DNA of 51,655 bases. It comes from an uncultured Commensalibacter sp. Lineage in GTDB: Bacteria > Pseudomonadota > Alphaproteobacteria > Acetobacterales > Acetobacteraceae. The number at the start of each line of letters is the position of its first letter. Within the stretch, counting starts at the first letter, position 1. Shown piece after piece: positions 37,512-46,902 of the stretch. The stretch is taken from NCBI GenBank assembly GCA_946699565.1, contig CAMPDW010000016.1:1-51655 (forward strand), written 5' to 3'. The position numbers were made by a program, and so were the translations under genes. The notes under the pieces are model-generated. The model worked only from the letters and a program-made list of their open reading frames with translations. It had not been told where the DNA came from and searched no databases.

Positions 37512-37913
37512 TTATCTGGGGATTAACCAACCATTACCCGTTGAATCCCCTAATTTACCTTGACCCATTGGGCCACTTTCTTGATAAGCTGTACCATATT
37601 TTGAAAGATTGGCGCCGCTTATTTTATCTTTAGATTCAGCTAGAACTTGTTGATGTTCTGGATCAGGACCGTTTTGCATGTTCATAGATGGTGCATAAGT
37701 ATAACCTGGAGGAGGTGTTCTATGCCCACGTACTGTAATATGCTCACTACCTTGTTCGGCTTGTTTAGCTTGCATTTTCATAGATTCGTTAGACAAACCT
37801 GATAAACTACCGCTTTCTTCTTGGTTCATTGGCGTGGTTTGTGCATAGGTTTCTACCGTAAGTAAAGATGTTGACAGTAAAAATGTATACAGTCCAGTTT
37901 TAAACCAATTCAT
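37512..37913 (-). CDS. Small exported protein of unknown function
   Basis: This 133-residue protein has a clear signal peptide (MNWFKTGLYTFLLSTSLLTVETYA then QTTP). The mature part is rich in Gln, Ser, Gly, Met and Pro, looks disordered, has no cysteines, and includes the short segment VRGHRTPPPGYTY. I recognise no family. An AGGA ribosome site is present upstream. It converges on gor with only 9 bases between the stops. Confidence 0.65.
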   Translation of the reverse strand: MNWFKTGLYTFLLSTSLLTVETYAQTTPMNQEESGSLSGLSNESMKMQAKQAEQGSEHITVRGHRTPPPGYTYAPSMNMQNGPDPEHQQVLAESKDKISGANLSKYGTAYQESGPMGQGKLGDSTGNGWLIPR

Positions 37914-38077
37914 TGTTATTTATCCTTTATCCTTTAAGAAGTGAACGGGCTCGAAATTTAAGTTTTTTATATAATCATATTATTAAAAATGTTAAATTTA
38001 TGTCTTAAAGAAGAAAATTCTTTATTACTATTTTTGTATATTGTTAAAACGATTATATCATAAAGAAAGAAAAAAAT

Positions 38078-38102
38078 AAATTTTACAATGTTAGTAAAAT
38101 TT
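38078..38102 (-). terminator. Terminator of the metNIQ operon
   Basis: AAATTTTAC and GTAAAATTT form a 9-bp stem with a 7-base loop, 17 bases past the metI stop. On the minus strand it is followed by a T-rich run, as expected for a rho-independent terminator, although the stem is AT-rich. Confidence 0.55.
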
Positions 38103-38118
38103 TGATTTGATTGATGAT

Positions 38119-38826
38119 CTAACGGTGATTAAAATAATTGGCCAAATAATCACCAATCCATTGTATGGCAGAAATTATAATAACCAATAAAACAATAACA
38201 ATTCCCATAATATCAGAGCGAAATTGTTGATACCCATATTGTATGGCATAATGTCCCAATCCTCCAGCACCGATTGTACCAGCCATCGCAGAAATTCCAA
38301 TAATTAAAATGATTGTTACGGTAAATCCTGAAATTAAACCAGGTAAGGCTTCGGGTAATAAGACTTCTTTAATAATTGTAATGTGGTTTCCTCCCATAGC
38401 TTTAACGGCTTCAATCAAGTTATGATCAACTTCTTTAAGTGATACCTCTGCAATACGGGTAAAATAGGGAATCGTTGCAATCGTTAAAGGGACAATTGCT
38501 GCTTCGGTTCCAATGGCTGTGCCGATCAAAAATCGAGTAACGGGTATTAAAGCTACCAATAAAATGATAAAAGGAATTGAACGGAAAATATTGATAATAA
38601 AACCAATAACACGATTAAGAAGAGGTGCAGGTTTTAAGCTGTTGGGGGCAGTAATCACTAAAAATATAGCTAAGGGTAGTCCACCAATCAAGGTAAATAA
38701 GCCACAGGTGAAGGTCATTTCAAGCGTTTGACCAATGGATATATATAATTGCTCAAGTTGATAAGAAGAAATATGAGTTAATTGGCTTATAGTCGTATTG
38801 ATTTGTTCAAGATTAAAAATTGACAT
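38119..38826 (-). CDS. metI: Methionine ABC transporter permease
   Basis: This is the membrane subunit of the D-/L-methionine importer. The ATG at 38826 is preferred over an in-frame TTG six bases earlier; the gene still overlaps metN. It has 235 residues with about five to six membrane helices. The ABC permease EAA loop is EAVKAMGGNHITIIKEVLLPEALPG. SAMAGTIGAGGLG and RSIPFIILLVALIP are MetI signatures. Confidence 0.94.
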   Translation of the reverse strand: MSIFNLEQINTTISQLTHISSYQLEQLYISIGQTLEMTFTCGLFTLIGGLPLAIFLVITAPNSLKPAPLLNRVIGFIINIFRSIPFIILLVALIPVTRFLIGTAIGTEAAIVPLTIATIPYFTRIAEVSLKEVDHNLIEAVKAMGGNHITIIKEVLLPEALPGLISGFTVTIILIIGISAMAGTIGAGGLGHYAIQYGYQQFRSDIMGIVIVLLVIIISAIQWIGDYLANYFNHR

Positions 38827-39850
38827 ATCCAACCTTATTTACTGTTTCAACACCCATATTTGTTAGGGCTTTTATTGTTTGTTGACATTGATCAGCAGGT
38901 ACAGCAAGAAAAGTTGTACCAATCGGTGTTTCGCGAATATGCGTTATATTTCCTTCTAATAATATTGCTGAAATTTGATAATTTTTTTGAAGATTAGCTA
39001 TCAAGGGTTCTCTTACTACCTTACCCATCATGATAACATGTAATATAGCATGATCATGTTGAAGAGGATTTTTATGAATATTTTTTAAAATACTGTCAGG
39101 GAGAGTGGGTTGTTCTTCTTGTAACAATTGCTGTGTTGTTTCAGATTGAGGATGAGAGAAAACCTTGCTAACCAATCCTTGTTCAATGATTTTACCTTTT
39201 TGCAGCACTATAACGCGGTCTGCCAAAAGGCGAATGACACTCATTTCATGCGTAATTAAAACAATAGTTAGTTTTAGTTTTTGGTTGATTTGTATTAAAA
39301 GCTCAATAATTGAACGTGTTGTTTCTGGATCGAGGGCCGAAGTAGCTTCATCACATAATAATAACGCTGGATTGGCTGCCAAAGCCCGGGCAATACCAAC
39401 GCGTTGTTTTTGACCACCTGATAACTGTGCTGGATAATTATAAGCTTTATCGGGAATACCGACAAGTTCAAGAAGTTCTTTTGCTTTTTTAATACGTTCT
39501 GTTTTCGAAACACCAGAGATTTTCAATGGTAAGGCAATATTATTAAGAACATTTTTTGAATTAAGAAGATTAAAATACTGAAAAATCAAACCTATACGTT
39601 GACGTAAAGGAATCAATGCTTTTTCAGGTAAATTGGTAATATTTTTACCTTCAATCAAAACTTGACCACTTGTTGGTTTTTCAAGACCAGCCAGACAGCG
39701 TAATAAGGTTGTTTTACCTGCACCTGAATGTCCGATAATTCCAACAATTTCACTTTTTTGGATGGAAAAGGAAATATCAGATAGGACGACATGCTTGCCG
39801 AATTGACGACAAACATTTTTAAATTCAATAACAGGTAATTGAGAAGCCAT
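38813..39850 (-). CDS. metN: Methionine ABC transporter ATP-binding protein
   Basis: MetN has 345 residues. ATPase motifs: Walker A GHSGAGKT (40-47), ABC signature LSGGQ (143-147), Walker B LLLCDEATSALD with D167/E168, and the H-loop VLITHEMSV. The C-terminal 80 residues form a NIL domain, which in characterised MetNI binds methionine for feedback inhibition. It lies between metQ (38-base gap) and metI (overlapping). Confidence 0.95.
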   Translation of the reverse strand: MASQLPVIEFKNVCRQFGKHVVLSDISFSIQKSEIVGIIGHSGAGKTTLLRCLAGLEKPTSGQVLIEGKNITNLPEKALIPLRQRIGLIFQYFNLLNSKNVLNNIALPLKISGVSKTERIKKAKELLELVGIPDKAYNYPAQLSGGQKQRVGIARALAANPALLLCDEATSALDPETTRSIIELLIQINQKLKLTIVLITHEMSVIRLLADRVIVLQKGKIIEQGLVSKVFSHPQSETTQQLLQEEQPTLPDSILKNIHKNPLQHDHAILHVIMMGKVVREPLIANLQKNYQISAILLEGNITHIRETPIGTTFLAVPADQCQQTIKALTNMGVETVNKVGYVNF

Positions 39851-39887
39851 ATGGATTAAAGTAATTCAAGTTCAAAATTATAATGAT

Positions 39888-40703
39888 TTACCAAGCTGGC
39901 ACTATAGCACCATGGAATTTTTCTTTCATTACTTTTTTAACTTCATCTGATTGAAAGCTTTCCAATAAAATTTTCATTTCAGGACGGTTTTCGTCTCCTT
40001 GACGTACGACTATGATATTATCATAGGGATTGTTTTTAATATCTTCTTTTAAAAGGGCAGATTGAGGATTAATACCTGCTGGAATAACAAAATTAGTATT
40101 AACTGCTGCCATGGTAACATCATCTAAAGAACGAGAAAGTTGGGCAGCATCAAGATCAACAAGTTGATAATGATGAGGATTTACAGCAATATCACCCAAT
40201 TTTGGTAAAGAAGGGGCATCTTTTCGTAATTGAATAAGATTTGCTTTGGCAAGAAGATTTAAAGCCCTACCTTGATTGGAAGGATCGTTAGGAATGGCAA
40301 TTTTAGCATGATCAGATAGTTCTTGAATTGACTTTATTTTATTTGAATAAAAACCAAGAGGTTCAGCCCATGTTTTCCCAAGGATAATCAATTTATAATT
40401 GCGAGCTTTAACTTGTGCGTTCATAAATGGAATGGTTTGGAAAGCATTGGCGTCAATATCCTTACCAACGAGTGCTTCATTAGGAATATTATAATCATCA
40501 AAATTGACAAGTTGAATATATAGATTTTTTGTCTTTGCAACGTCTTTTGCTACAAGTGCCAATTCTTCTTCTGGACCATTGATAATGCCAAGACGTATCA
40601 TTTGAAAGGGTGATTCAGCTTGTGATTGATTAGCTGTAATAGCATATAAGGCAAATGCAGTTAAAGTAGCAAGAAATGCTCGATGTAATAATTTTAACAA
40701 CAT
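39888..40703 (-). CDS. metQ: Methionine ABC transporter substrate-binding protein
   Basis: This NlpA/MetQ-family protein has 271 residues from the ATG at 40703; an adjacent upstream TTG is less likely. The signal peptide ends near ANQSQAES, and no cysteine is present at or near the cleavage site. Most MetQ proteins are lipoproteins, so this one is probably a soluble periplasmic binder. MetQ patterns include ANAFQTIPFMNAQVKARNYKL and AIPNDPSNQGRALNLLAKANLI. It is first in the metQ-metN-metI operon. Confidence 0.93.
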   Translation of the reverse strand: MLLKLLHRAFLATLTAFALYAITANQSQAESPFQMIRLGIINGPEEELALVAKDVAKTKNLYIQLVNFDDYNIPNEALVGKDIDANAFQTIPFMNAQVKARNYKLIILGKTWAEPLGFYSNKIKSIQELSDHAKIAIPNDPSNQGRALNLLAKANLIQLRKDAPSLPKLGDIAVNPHHYQLVDLDAAQLSRSLDDVTMAAVNTNFVIPAGINPQSALLKEDIKNNPYDNIIVVRQGDENRPEMKILLESFQSDEVKKVMKEKFHGAIVPAW

Positions 40704-40958
40704 CAATAGTCATCCTTATGATATTTATATGGTCAAAGATATTGAGGAAAGTTTTTATATAAAAAAAAATTTATATGTATAGTGTATATTATATAAATCG
40801 TCTTTATAATATATCTATTTACAATTATTATATAAATAGGATTAATTTTGCTGAGTTAAAGCAAATATATGTTTTTTAGGAAAATATTATTGTATGATAG
40901 TTTTTAAACTACTACATAAAATAAACTATTATTTTAATTTTATAATTAGATTGGATAA
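40704..40958. other. Divergent promoter region, metQ/DAHP synthase
   Basis: This 255-base, extremely AT-rich region should hold both promoters. I looked for a SAM riboswitch (structured, GC-containing core) ahead of metQ and did not see one. Confidence 0.45.
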
Positions 40959-42359
40959 ATGTCTATGGATAATAAGGTATCTTCTGTTACCAAAAAAATT
41001 AAAAGTTGGAAACCAAATTCTTGGCGTTTCTCGCCAATTAAACATGTACCTGAATATCCAGATCAATTCGCTTTACATTTAATAGAAGAAAAATTACATC
41101 GATATCCTCCCCTCGTTTTTGCGGGTGAAACACGTAAATTAAAACAACAGCTTGCTGCTGCGGCTCAGGGAAAAGCCTTTGTTTTGCAAGGGGGACCTTG
41201 TGCAGAAAATTTTGAGGAATTTACCGCTGATATTATTCGTGATCTGTTTCGAGTTATCTTGCAAATGGCAATTGTTCTAACCTTCGGTGTTAAGGTTCCT
41301 GTTGTTAAAATTGGACGTATTGCCGGACAATTTGCAAAACCTCGTTCTTCCTCACATGAAACAAAAAATGGGGTAAGTCTTTTATCGTATCGTGGGGAAA
41401 TTATTAATGGGGTTGAATTTACAGAAGCTTCACGAATGCCTGATCCTGAAAGAATGGAAATTGCTTATTTCCAATCTGCTGGAACATTAAATCTTATTCG
41501 CGCCTTTGCAAATGGCGGATATGCCAATTTAAATGAAGTACATCGCTGGAATCTTGATTTTGTCAAACGTTTACCCTTGGCAAAACAATATGGTTTATTA
41601 TCTCATAGGATTGATGAAACTCTGGCATTTATGAAAGCTTGTGGGTTAACATCTCAAAATACCCCACAAATTCATGAAACTGACTTTTACACTTCTCATG
41701 AGGCTTTATTATTACCTTATGAACAAGCCTTAACTCGAATTGATTCAACCTCTGGAGATTGGTATGATTGTTCCGCTCATTTTTTATGGATTGGCGACAG
41801 AACACGGCAACCTGATGGTGCGCATGTAGAGTTTCTAAGAGGTGTTAAAAATCCAATCGGGATAAAAGTTGGACCTACTGCAGAATTGAATAGTCTATTA
41901 GAATTATTGAAATTATTAAATCCTGATAATGAACTAGGACGTATATCCTTAATTAGTCGTATGGGATCAACAAAAATTAAAGAATATTTGCCCAAGATTG
42001 TGCAGGGTGTTCAAAAATCAGGTAATATCGTTACATGGCTTTGCGATCCGATGCATGGAAATACGATATCAACGAGTAACGGAATAAAAACGCGTTCTTT
42101 TGATTCGATTTTGGCAGAAGTTATCGGTTTTTTTGATGTGATGGCTTCTGTTAATGCTATTCCTGGCGGTATTCATATTGAAATGACGGGCACAAATGTT
42201 ACGGAATGTATTGGTGGTGCTCATCATTTAAAAGAATCTGATTTAGGTAAAAGATACCAGACTTTTTGCGATCCTCGTTTAAATGCGGAACAATCTCTGG
42301 AAATTGCTTTTCTTCTTGCAGATGAGCTGACCAAAAGAAATTTCACAACAGGTTCATAG
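40959..42359 (+). CDS. Class II DAHP synthase
   Basis: This enzyme joins phosphoenolpyruvate and erythrose-4-phosphate in the first step of the shikimate pathway. It has 466 residues and is the plant-like class II type, unrelated in length to E. coli AroG. Signatures: GGPCAENF with metal ligand C81, [15 protein letters not shown] (117-131), and late metal sites in DPMHGNT and [27 protein letters not shown] is typical. It is probably the first gene of a plus-strand unit with the following gene. Confidence 0.95.
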   Translation: MSMDNKVSSVTKKIKSWKPNSWRFSPIKHVPEYPDQFALHLIEEKLHRYPPLVFAGETRKLKQQLAAAAQGKAFVLQGGPCAENFEEFTADIIRDLFRVILQMAIVLTFGVKVPVVKIGRIAGQFAKPRSSSHETKNGVSLLSYRGEIINGVEFTEASRMPDPERMEIAYFQSAGTLNLIRAFANGGYANLNEVHRWNLDFVKRLPLAKQYGLLSHRIDETLAFMKACGLTSQNTPQIHETDFYTSHEALLLPYEQALTRIDSTSGDWYDCSAHFLWIGDRTRQPDGAHVEFLRGVKNPIGIKVGPTAELNSLLELLKLLNPDNELGRISLISRMGSTKIKEYLPKIVQGVQKSGNIVTWLCDPMHGNTISTSNGIKTRSFDSILAEVIGFFDVMASVNAIPGGIHIEMTGTNVTECIGGAHHLKESDLGKRYQTFCDPRLNAEQSLEIAFLLADELTKRNFTTGS

Positions 42360-42399
42360 GTTTTTATTATTTTATAATATTGAATGGAAAGTTAAATGG

Positions 42400-43605
42400 A
42401 TGGTCCAAAAAATAAAAAATGAAAATGTGGATAAAATTTTGTCATCTACAATTGCCGCAACTGAACCTTCCAATCACGAAGAAATTATAAAACATACGGA
42501 TATGTATTTTGTTCGTACGCATCAAATTCTTCAATCTTATGGGGATGCAGAGGTTATATATGCAGTTTTTTTACGTCGACCTGTTATTTCTGCGCCTTAT
42601 TTAGCACTGAAATGGCTTGATCATATATTTGCTAAAGAAAAAATAAATGCTTCTTATAAACTCGCTTTTCCAGAGGGTGAGTGGGTTGGTGCTGGGTTGC
42701 CGATCCTTTATTTAAAAGGTTCATTTAAACAGCTTGTTATATTGGAAACGTTTTTATTGCAAAAACTTGGTGCATGTTGTGTTGCTGCTTATAATGCTTT
42801 TCAAATGATACAACTTTTACCGTATGTTGATTTTTTGGCAATGGATGCACGACATTGTGCTGGTTATGAAATGCAGGAAATGGTTGAGTATGCTGCATGG
42901 GTGGGTAGTCAAGCTGCTCATAAAAAAAATAATGCCAAAGGTTTTGTAGGAACGGCAAGTAATTCTACAGCAAGTTTTTTTGGTTTAAATCAAGGTTTGG
43001 GAACAATGCCGCACGCTCTGATTGGGTATGCTGGATCGACGTTACGGGCTGCAGAAATGTTTCATGAACAATTTCCTAATCAAGAACTAGGAGTGCTGGT
43101 TGATTATTTTGGTCAAGAAATTACTGATAGTCTTGCAGTATGTCGTGCTTTTCCGAATCTTGCTGCCCAGGGTAAAATCTCGCTCAGAATTGATACTCAT
43201 GGTGGACGATATGTTGAAGGATTAAATAGACAATCTTCCTATGAATTATTAATGTGCTATGCGCCGGAAACAATTCAACGTTACTGTTCTGAAAAAGAAT
43301 TAACCTATTTGGCGGGAACAGGAGTTTCAGCCGCAGCAATATGGTATTTAAGAACAAAATTGGATGGTGCAGGATTTGATAAAGTTAAAATCATAGCATC
43401 TTCTGGGTTTGATATTGAAAAATGTCGTATTATTGCTGAAGCAAAAGCACCTGTTGATATTATTGGAACAGGTTCTTTTTTACCAACTTGGTGGAATGAA
43501 ACTTATGCAACAGCTGATATAATTTCCTATAATGGAAAACCGTTGGTAAAAAAGGGACGTGAATTCCTTATTAATTTAGCAAAACAATATATTTCTGATT
43601 TTTAA
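42400..43605 (+). CDS. pncB: Nicotinate phosphoribosyltransferase
   Basis: This NAD salvage enzyme joins nicotinate and PRPP to make nicotinate mononucleotide. It has 401 residues. TDMYFVRTHQIL is the start pattern. GTASNSTASFFGLNQGLGTMPHALIGYAG carries the active-site phosphohistidine region. LRIDTHGGRY and SSGFDIEKC, then PVDIIGTGSFLP, form the phosphate-binding loops. Nicotinate specificity is inferred from the similarity pattern; a nicotinamide enzyme is less likely. It lies 40 bases after the DAHP synthase gene. Confidence 0.88.
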   Translation: MVQKIKNENVDKILSSTIAATEPSNHEEIIKHTDMYFVRTHQILQSYGDAEVIYAVFLRRPVISAPYLALKWLDHIFAKEKINASYKLAFPEGEWVGAGLPILYLKGSFKQLVILETFLLQKLGACCVAAYNAFQMIQLLPYVDFLAMDARHCAGYEMQEMVEYAAWVGSQAAHKKNNAKGFVGTASNSTASFFGLNQGLGTMPHALIGYAGSTLRAAEMFHEQFPNQELGVLVDYFGQEITDSLAVCRAFPNLAAQGKISLRIDTHGGRYVEGLNRQSSYELLMCYAPETIQRYCSEKELTYLAGTGVSAAAIWYLRTKLDGAGFDKVKIIASSGFDIEKCRIIAEAKAPVDIIGTGSFLPTWWNETYATADIISYNGKPLVKKGREFLINLAKQYISDF

Positions 43606-43618
43606 GGTAAAAGATTCA

Positions 43619-44032
43619 ATGAAAGATGAAAATAATTTACAAAACCATGGAGATCAAAAACAGTTATTAAATGATAAGGAATATATGGTTTATATTTTTG
43701 ATCTTTCGAATGAACATAAAGACGAGGTAATGGAAATTGTTACAGGTTTTTATAGTTTAGAACATGCAAATGCTTTTGCAAAATCGTATGTTCATGACAG
43801 TGTAGAAAGATGTCGTATATCAGGTGCTTCATGTCAAGAAATCTTTGATGCATGGTTGGCATTTGGTGAGGATGTTAAAGTTATAAATACAGAAAATGAT
43901 GAGGGATGGGATTCTTCAGATTCTATTATGATGTTTATTGAAAATACTGCAACGCCAATGGAAAGGGATTGGCGTGCGCTTGATCCTCGTCGTTTGATTA
44001 AAGAGGATGAATTTTTTGAAGATGAAAAATAA
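43619..44032 (+). CDS. Small conserved protein of unknown function
   Basis: This 137-residue cytosolic protein is rich in acidic residues (theoretical charge strongly negative), with aromatic-rich EYMVYIFDLSNEHKDEV and SYVHDSVERCR segments and the end MERDWRALDPRRLIKEDEFFEDEK. I do not recognise a family, although I have the impression of similar small proteins in alphaproteobacteria. It starts 13 bases after pncB and lies 33 bases ahead of gltX, so it is likely co-transcribed. Confidence 0.7.
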   Translation: MKDENNLQNHGDQKQLLNDKEYMVYIFDLSNEHKDEVMEIVTGFYSLEHANAFAKSYVHDSVERCRISGASCQEIFDAWLAFGEDVKVINTENDEGWDSSDSIMMFIENTATPMERDWRALDPRRLIKEDEFFEDEK

Positions 44033-44065
44033 TCAAGTTTTATTTTATATAAAAAATAAGTTTTA

Positions 44066-45400
44066 ATGATGAAATTACGTTTTGCTCCAAGTCCTACTGG
44101 TTTGATGCATGTAGGAAATGCTCGGTTAGCAGTTGCTAACGCTCTTTATGCCCGTCATTTTGGCGGTAAATTCATGTTACGTATTGATGATACTGATGTG
44201 GAACGTTCAAAAAAAGAATATGAACGGGAAATTTATCAAGCGTTAAAATGGTTTGGTTTTGGCTGGGATGAATTCATGCGTCAATCAGAACGTATGGATC
44301 GATACCATATGGCTATTGAAAAATTAAAACAGTCTGGACGTTTATATCCTTGTTTTGAGACAAAAGAAGAGTTGGATTTTAAACGGGAATTAAGACGTCG
44401 ACAAAATAAACCGCCAATTTATGATCGTGCGATGCTTAAATTATCCCTCGAACAACGTGTAGAAGCCGAAGTAAATGGTAAAAAGCCCCATTGGCGTTTT
44501 TTACTTTCTGGACGTGAAATGAAATGGAAGGATTTAGTTATGGGCAATTGCCATGTTAAATTATCCTCTATTTCTGATCCTGTTATGATTAAGGCAGATG
44601 GAACAATTTTATATACGCTTGCTTCTGTTGTTGATGATCTTGAAAGTAATATAACCCATATAATCCGTGGCGAAGATCATGTTACTAATACAGGGGTTCA
44701 GCTTGATTTAATCGAGGCATTAAGTGGTAAAGCAAATACGATTCAATTTGCTCATTTACCTTTATTGCTTGATGATGATGGTGGTAAACTTTCAAAGCGT
44801 CTAGGAAGCATTTCTTTAAGAAGATTACGTGAAGATGGTTTGGAAGCTAAAGCGGTGGTTTCTTATTTAGCAAGATTGGGAACTTCCAGAGATCCTCAAT
44901 TATTAAGTGCTGATGATCTTGCCAAAGATTATGATTTATCAACCTATTCACGTTCGCCTGCACGATTTGATATTAAACAAATGTTGGCATTGAACAAGAA
45001 ATGCCTTCATACCATGGAATATTCTGAAGTCAAAGATCGTTTATCTAAAGATATCACTGAAGAATTTTGGAAGATCGTACGTCCAAATATTGATATTTTA
45101 TCTGAAGCTCGATATTGGTGGGATCTAGTTCATGAGGATATCATTCCTGAAGTAGTAGAAGAAAATAAAACTTATCTTTATTTGGCTTTGGAATGCTTGC
45201 CTCAGGAACCATGGGATGAAAATACATGGAATAAATGGATATGTGCAATAAAAGAAGTGAGCAAGCGCAAAGGTAAATCTTTATTTCATCCACTACGCCT
45301 TGCTTTGACACGTGAAGAGAAAGGTCCGGAAATGAAGGGATTGTTGCCTTTGATTGGACGTAATCGTGTTGTAAAACGTCTCAAAGAAGCTTGTTGTTAA
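44066..45400 (+). CDS. gltX: Glutamyl-tRNA synthetase, second copy
   Basis: This 444-residue synthetase has motif HVGN (15-18) for HIGH and KLSKRLG (241-247) for KMSKS. It differs clearly from the copy at 20157: residues 100-140 are RELRRRQNKPPIYDRA and the substrate-binding region reads KADGTILYTLASVVDDLESNITHIIRGEDHV. One of the two copies may be specialised for tRNA-Gln, feeding GatCAB. A strong terminator follows. Confidence 0.93.
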   Translation: MMKLRFAPSPTGLMHVGNARLAVANALYARHFGGKFMLRIDDTDVERSKKEYEREIYQALKWFGFGWDEFMRQSERMDRYHMAIEKLKQSGRLYPCFETKEELDFKRELRRRQNKPPIYDRAMLKLSLEQRVEAEVNGKKPHWRFLLSGREMKWKDLVMGNCHVKLSSISDPVMIKADGTILYTLASVVDDLESNITHIIRGEDHVTNTGVQLDLIEALSGKANTIQFAHLPLLLDDDGGKLSKRLGSISLRRLREDGLEAKAVVSYLARLGTSRDPQLLSADDLAKDYDLSTYSRSPARFDIKQMLALNKKCLHTMEYSEVKDRLSKDITEEFWKIVRPNIDILSEARYWWDLVHEDIIPEVVEENKTYLYLALECLPQEPWDENTWNKWICAIKEVSKRKGKSLFHPLRLALTREEKGPEMKGLLPLIGRNRVVKRLKEACC

Positions 45401-45425
45401 TTTTAATTAAAACTTAATAATAAAT

Positions 45426-45457
45426 GGTAAAAAGAAATCTATGTTTTTCTTTTTACC
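45426..45457 (+). terminator. Terminator after the second gltX
   Basis: GGTAAAAAGAAA (45426-45437) pairs with TTTCTTTTTACC (45446-45457) across an 8-base loop, followed by a T-rich stretch. It separates gltX from the U32 gene. Confidence 0.75.
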
Positions 45458-45540
45458 TTTATTTATATTTTTAAAAGAGTTACAAAATTTTTGGGCCTTG
45501 TTAAAAAGTATTTTTGTTCATCTAGAGTATTTATCCTGTT

Positions 45541-46902
45541 ATGTTTCATCCAAAAAAAACTGAACTGTTAAGTCCTGCTGGCACATTAAAAGCTATGCGA
45601 TATGCTTTCGCTTATGGAGCGGATGCAGTCTATGCAGGGCAACCACGTTATAGTTTACGAGTTCGAAATAATGAATTTAATCATCAAAATCTTAAAATAG
45701 GAATTGATGAGGCACATGCACAAGGTAAATCTTTTTATGTGGTTGTTAATATTGCCCCTCATAATGCCAAGTTAAAGACCTTTATCAAGGATCTTGAACC
45801 TGTAGTTGCAATGGGACCTAACGCTTTAATTATGTCTGATCCTGGACTTATTATGATGGTAAGGCAACATTTTCCAGAAATGGCTATTCATTTATCCGTT
45901 CAAGCTAATGCCGTTAATTGGGCTACGGTTAAGTTTTGGAAAGAGATGGGATTAACGCGTGTAATTCTATCGCGTGAACTTTCTTTAAAGGAAATTGAAG
46001 AAATTCATCAGCATGTTCCTGATATCGAGCTTGAGATTTTTGTTCATGGCGCCCTTTGTATGGCCTATTCAGGGCGTTGTCTGTTATCGGGTTATATCAA
46101 TCATAGGGATGCTAATCAGGGAACTTGTACAAATTCTTGTCGCTGGAAATATAATGTTGAAGAGGCGACAGAAAACGAATTAGGGGAAATCATTAATAAA
46201 GATAAATCCAAGGCATATTGTCAATCTAATAATATTCCACCTACTCTTGGAGAAGGTGCATCTACAAATAAGGTTTTTATTTTGCGAGAAGAAAAACGCC
46301 CGGATGAAGAAATGACTGCTTTTGAGGACGAACATGGTACTTATATTATGAATTCTAAAGATTTACGGGCTATTCAGCATGTTGAACAGTTGGTTAAGAT
46401 TGGTGTTTTTTCTTTAAAAATTGAAGGAAGAACAAAATCTCATTATTATTGTGCTCGTACTGCTCAAATTTATCGCAAGGCAATTGATGATGCTTTGGCT
46501 GGACGAGCTTTTGATATGAGTTTAATGACCAGTTTGGAATCTTTGGCTCATCGCGGATATACAGAAGGGTTTTTGCGTCGTCATGGACATAGTGAATATC
46601 AAAATTATGAAACAGGCTCATCAATTTCTGTTAAACAGCAATTTGCAGGAGAGTTTACAGGTAATGTCAGGGATGGTTTTGCTGAAGTAGCTGTGAAAAA
46701 TCGTTTTGAAGTTGGTGATCAGCTAGAGGTTATGACTCCAAAAGGTAATACAAGTTTTACCTTAGAGAAAATGGAAAATACCAAAGGCGAAAGCATAGAA
46801 ATTGCTCCAGGAAATAGCCATATTGTTTACATTCCTATTGGAGATATTATTTCCTTGGATTATGCTTTATTAATGCGTTATTTAAGATCTAAAGTAGGAT
46901 AA
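45541..46902 (+). CDS. trhP: U32-family protein, TrhP/YegQ type (tRNA hydroxylation)
   Basis: This 453-residue protein is the same length as E. coli YegQ (TrhP). TrhP is required for hydroxylating uridine 34 of tRNAs, in a prephenate-dependent route. The U32 signature EIFVHGALCMAYSGRCLLS is at 165-183. C173, C180, C196 and C200 form the cysteine set expected for an Fe-S site. The start ELLSPAGTLKAMRYAFAYGADAVYAG is typical. The closely related RlhA is longer, so TrhP is preferred, but the assignment within U32 is by resemblance. Confidence 0.87.
   Translation: MFHPKKTELLSPAGTLKAMRYAFAYGADAVYAGQPRYSLRVRNNEFNHQNLKIGIDEAHAQGKSFYVVVNIAPHNAKLKTFIKDLEPVVAMGPNALIMSDPGLIMMVRQHFPEMAIHLSVQANAVNWATVKFWKEMGLTRVILSRELSLKEIEEIHQHVPDIELEIFVHGALCMAYSGRCLLSGYINHRDANQGTCTNSCRWKYNVEEATENELGEIINKDKSKAYCQSNNIPPTLGEGASTNKVFILREEKRPDEEMTAFEDEHGTYIMNSKDLRAIQHVEQLVKIGVFSLKIEGRTKSHYYCARTAQIYRKAIDDALAGRAFDMSLMTSLESLAHRGYTEGFLRRHGHSEYQNYETGSSISVKQQFAGEFTGNVRDGFAEVAVKNRFEVGDQLEVMTPKGNTSFTLEKMENTKGESIEIAPGNSHIVYIPIGDIISLDYALLMRYLRSKVG

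Noticed and set aside
40704-40958. SAM riboswitch ahead of the methionine transporter operon
   Set aside because: The region is almost pure A/T without the conserved GC-containing stems or pseudoknot bases of SAM-I or SAM-II.
40894-41082. 62-codon plus-strand frame overlapping the start of the DAHP synthase gene
   Set aside because: It overlaps the well-supported DAHP synthase in another frame and shows no ribosome site or protein-like composition.
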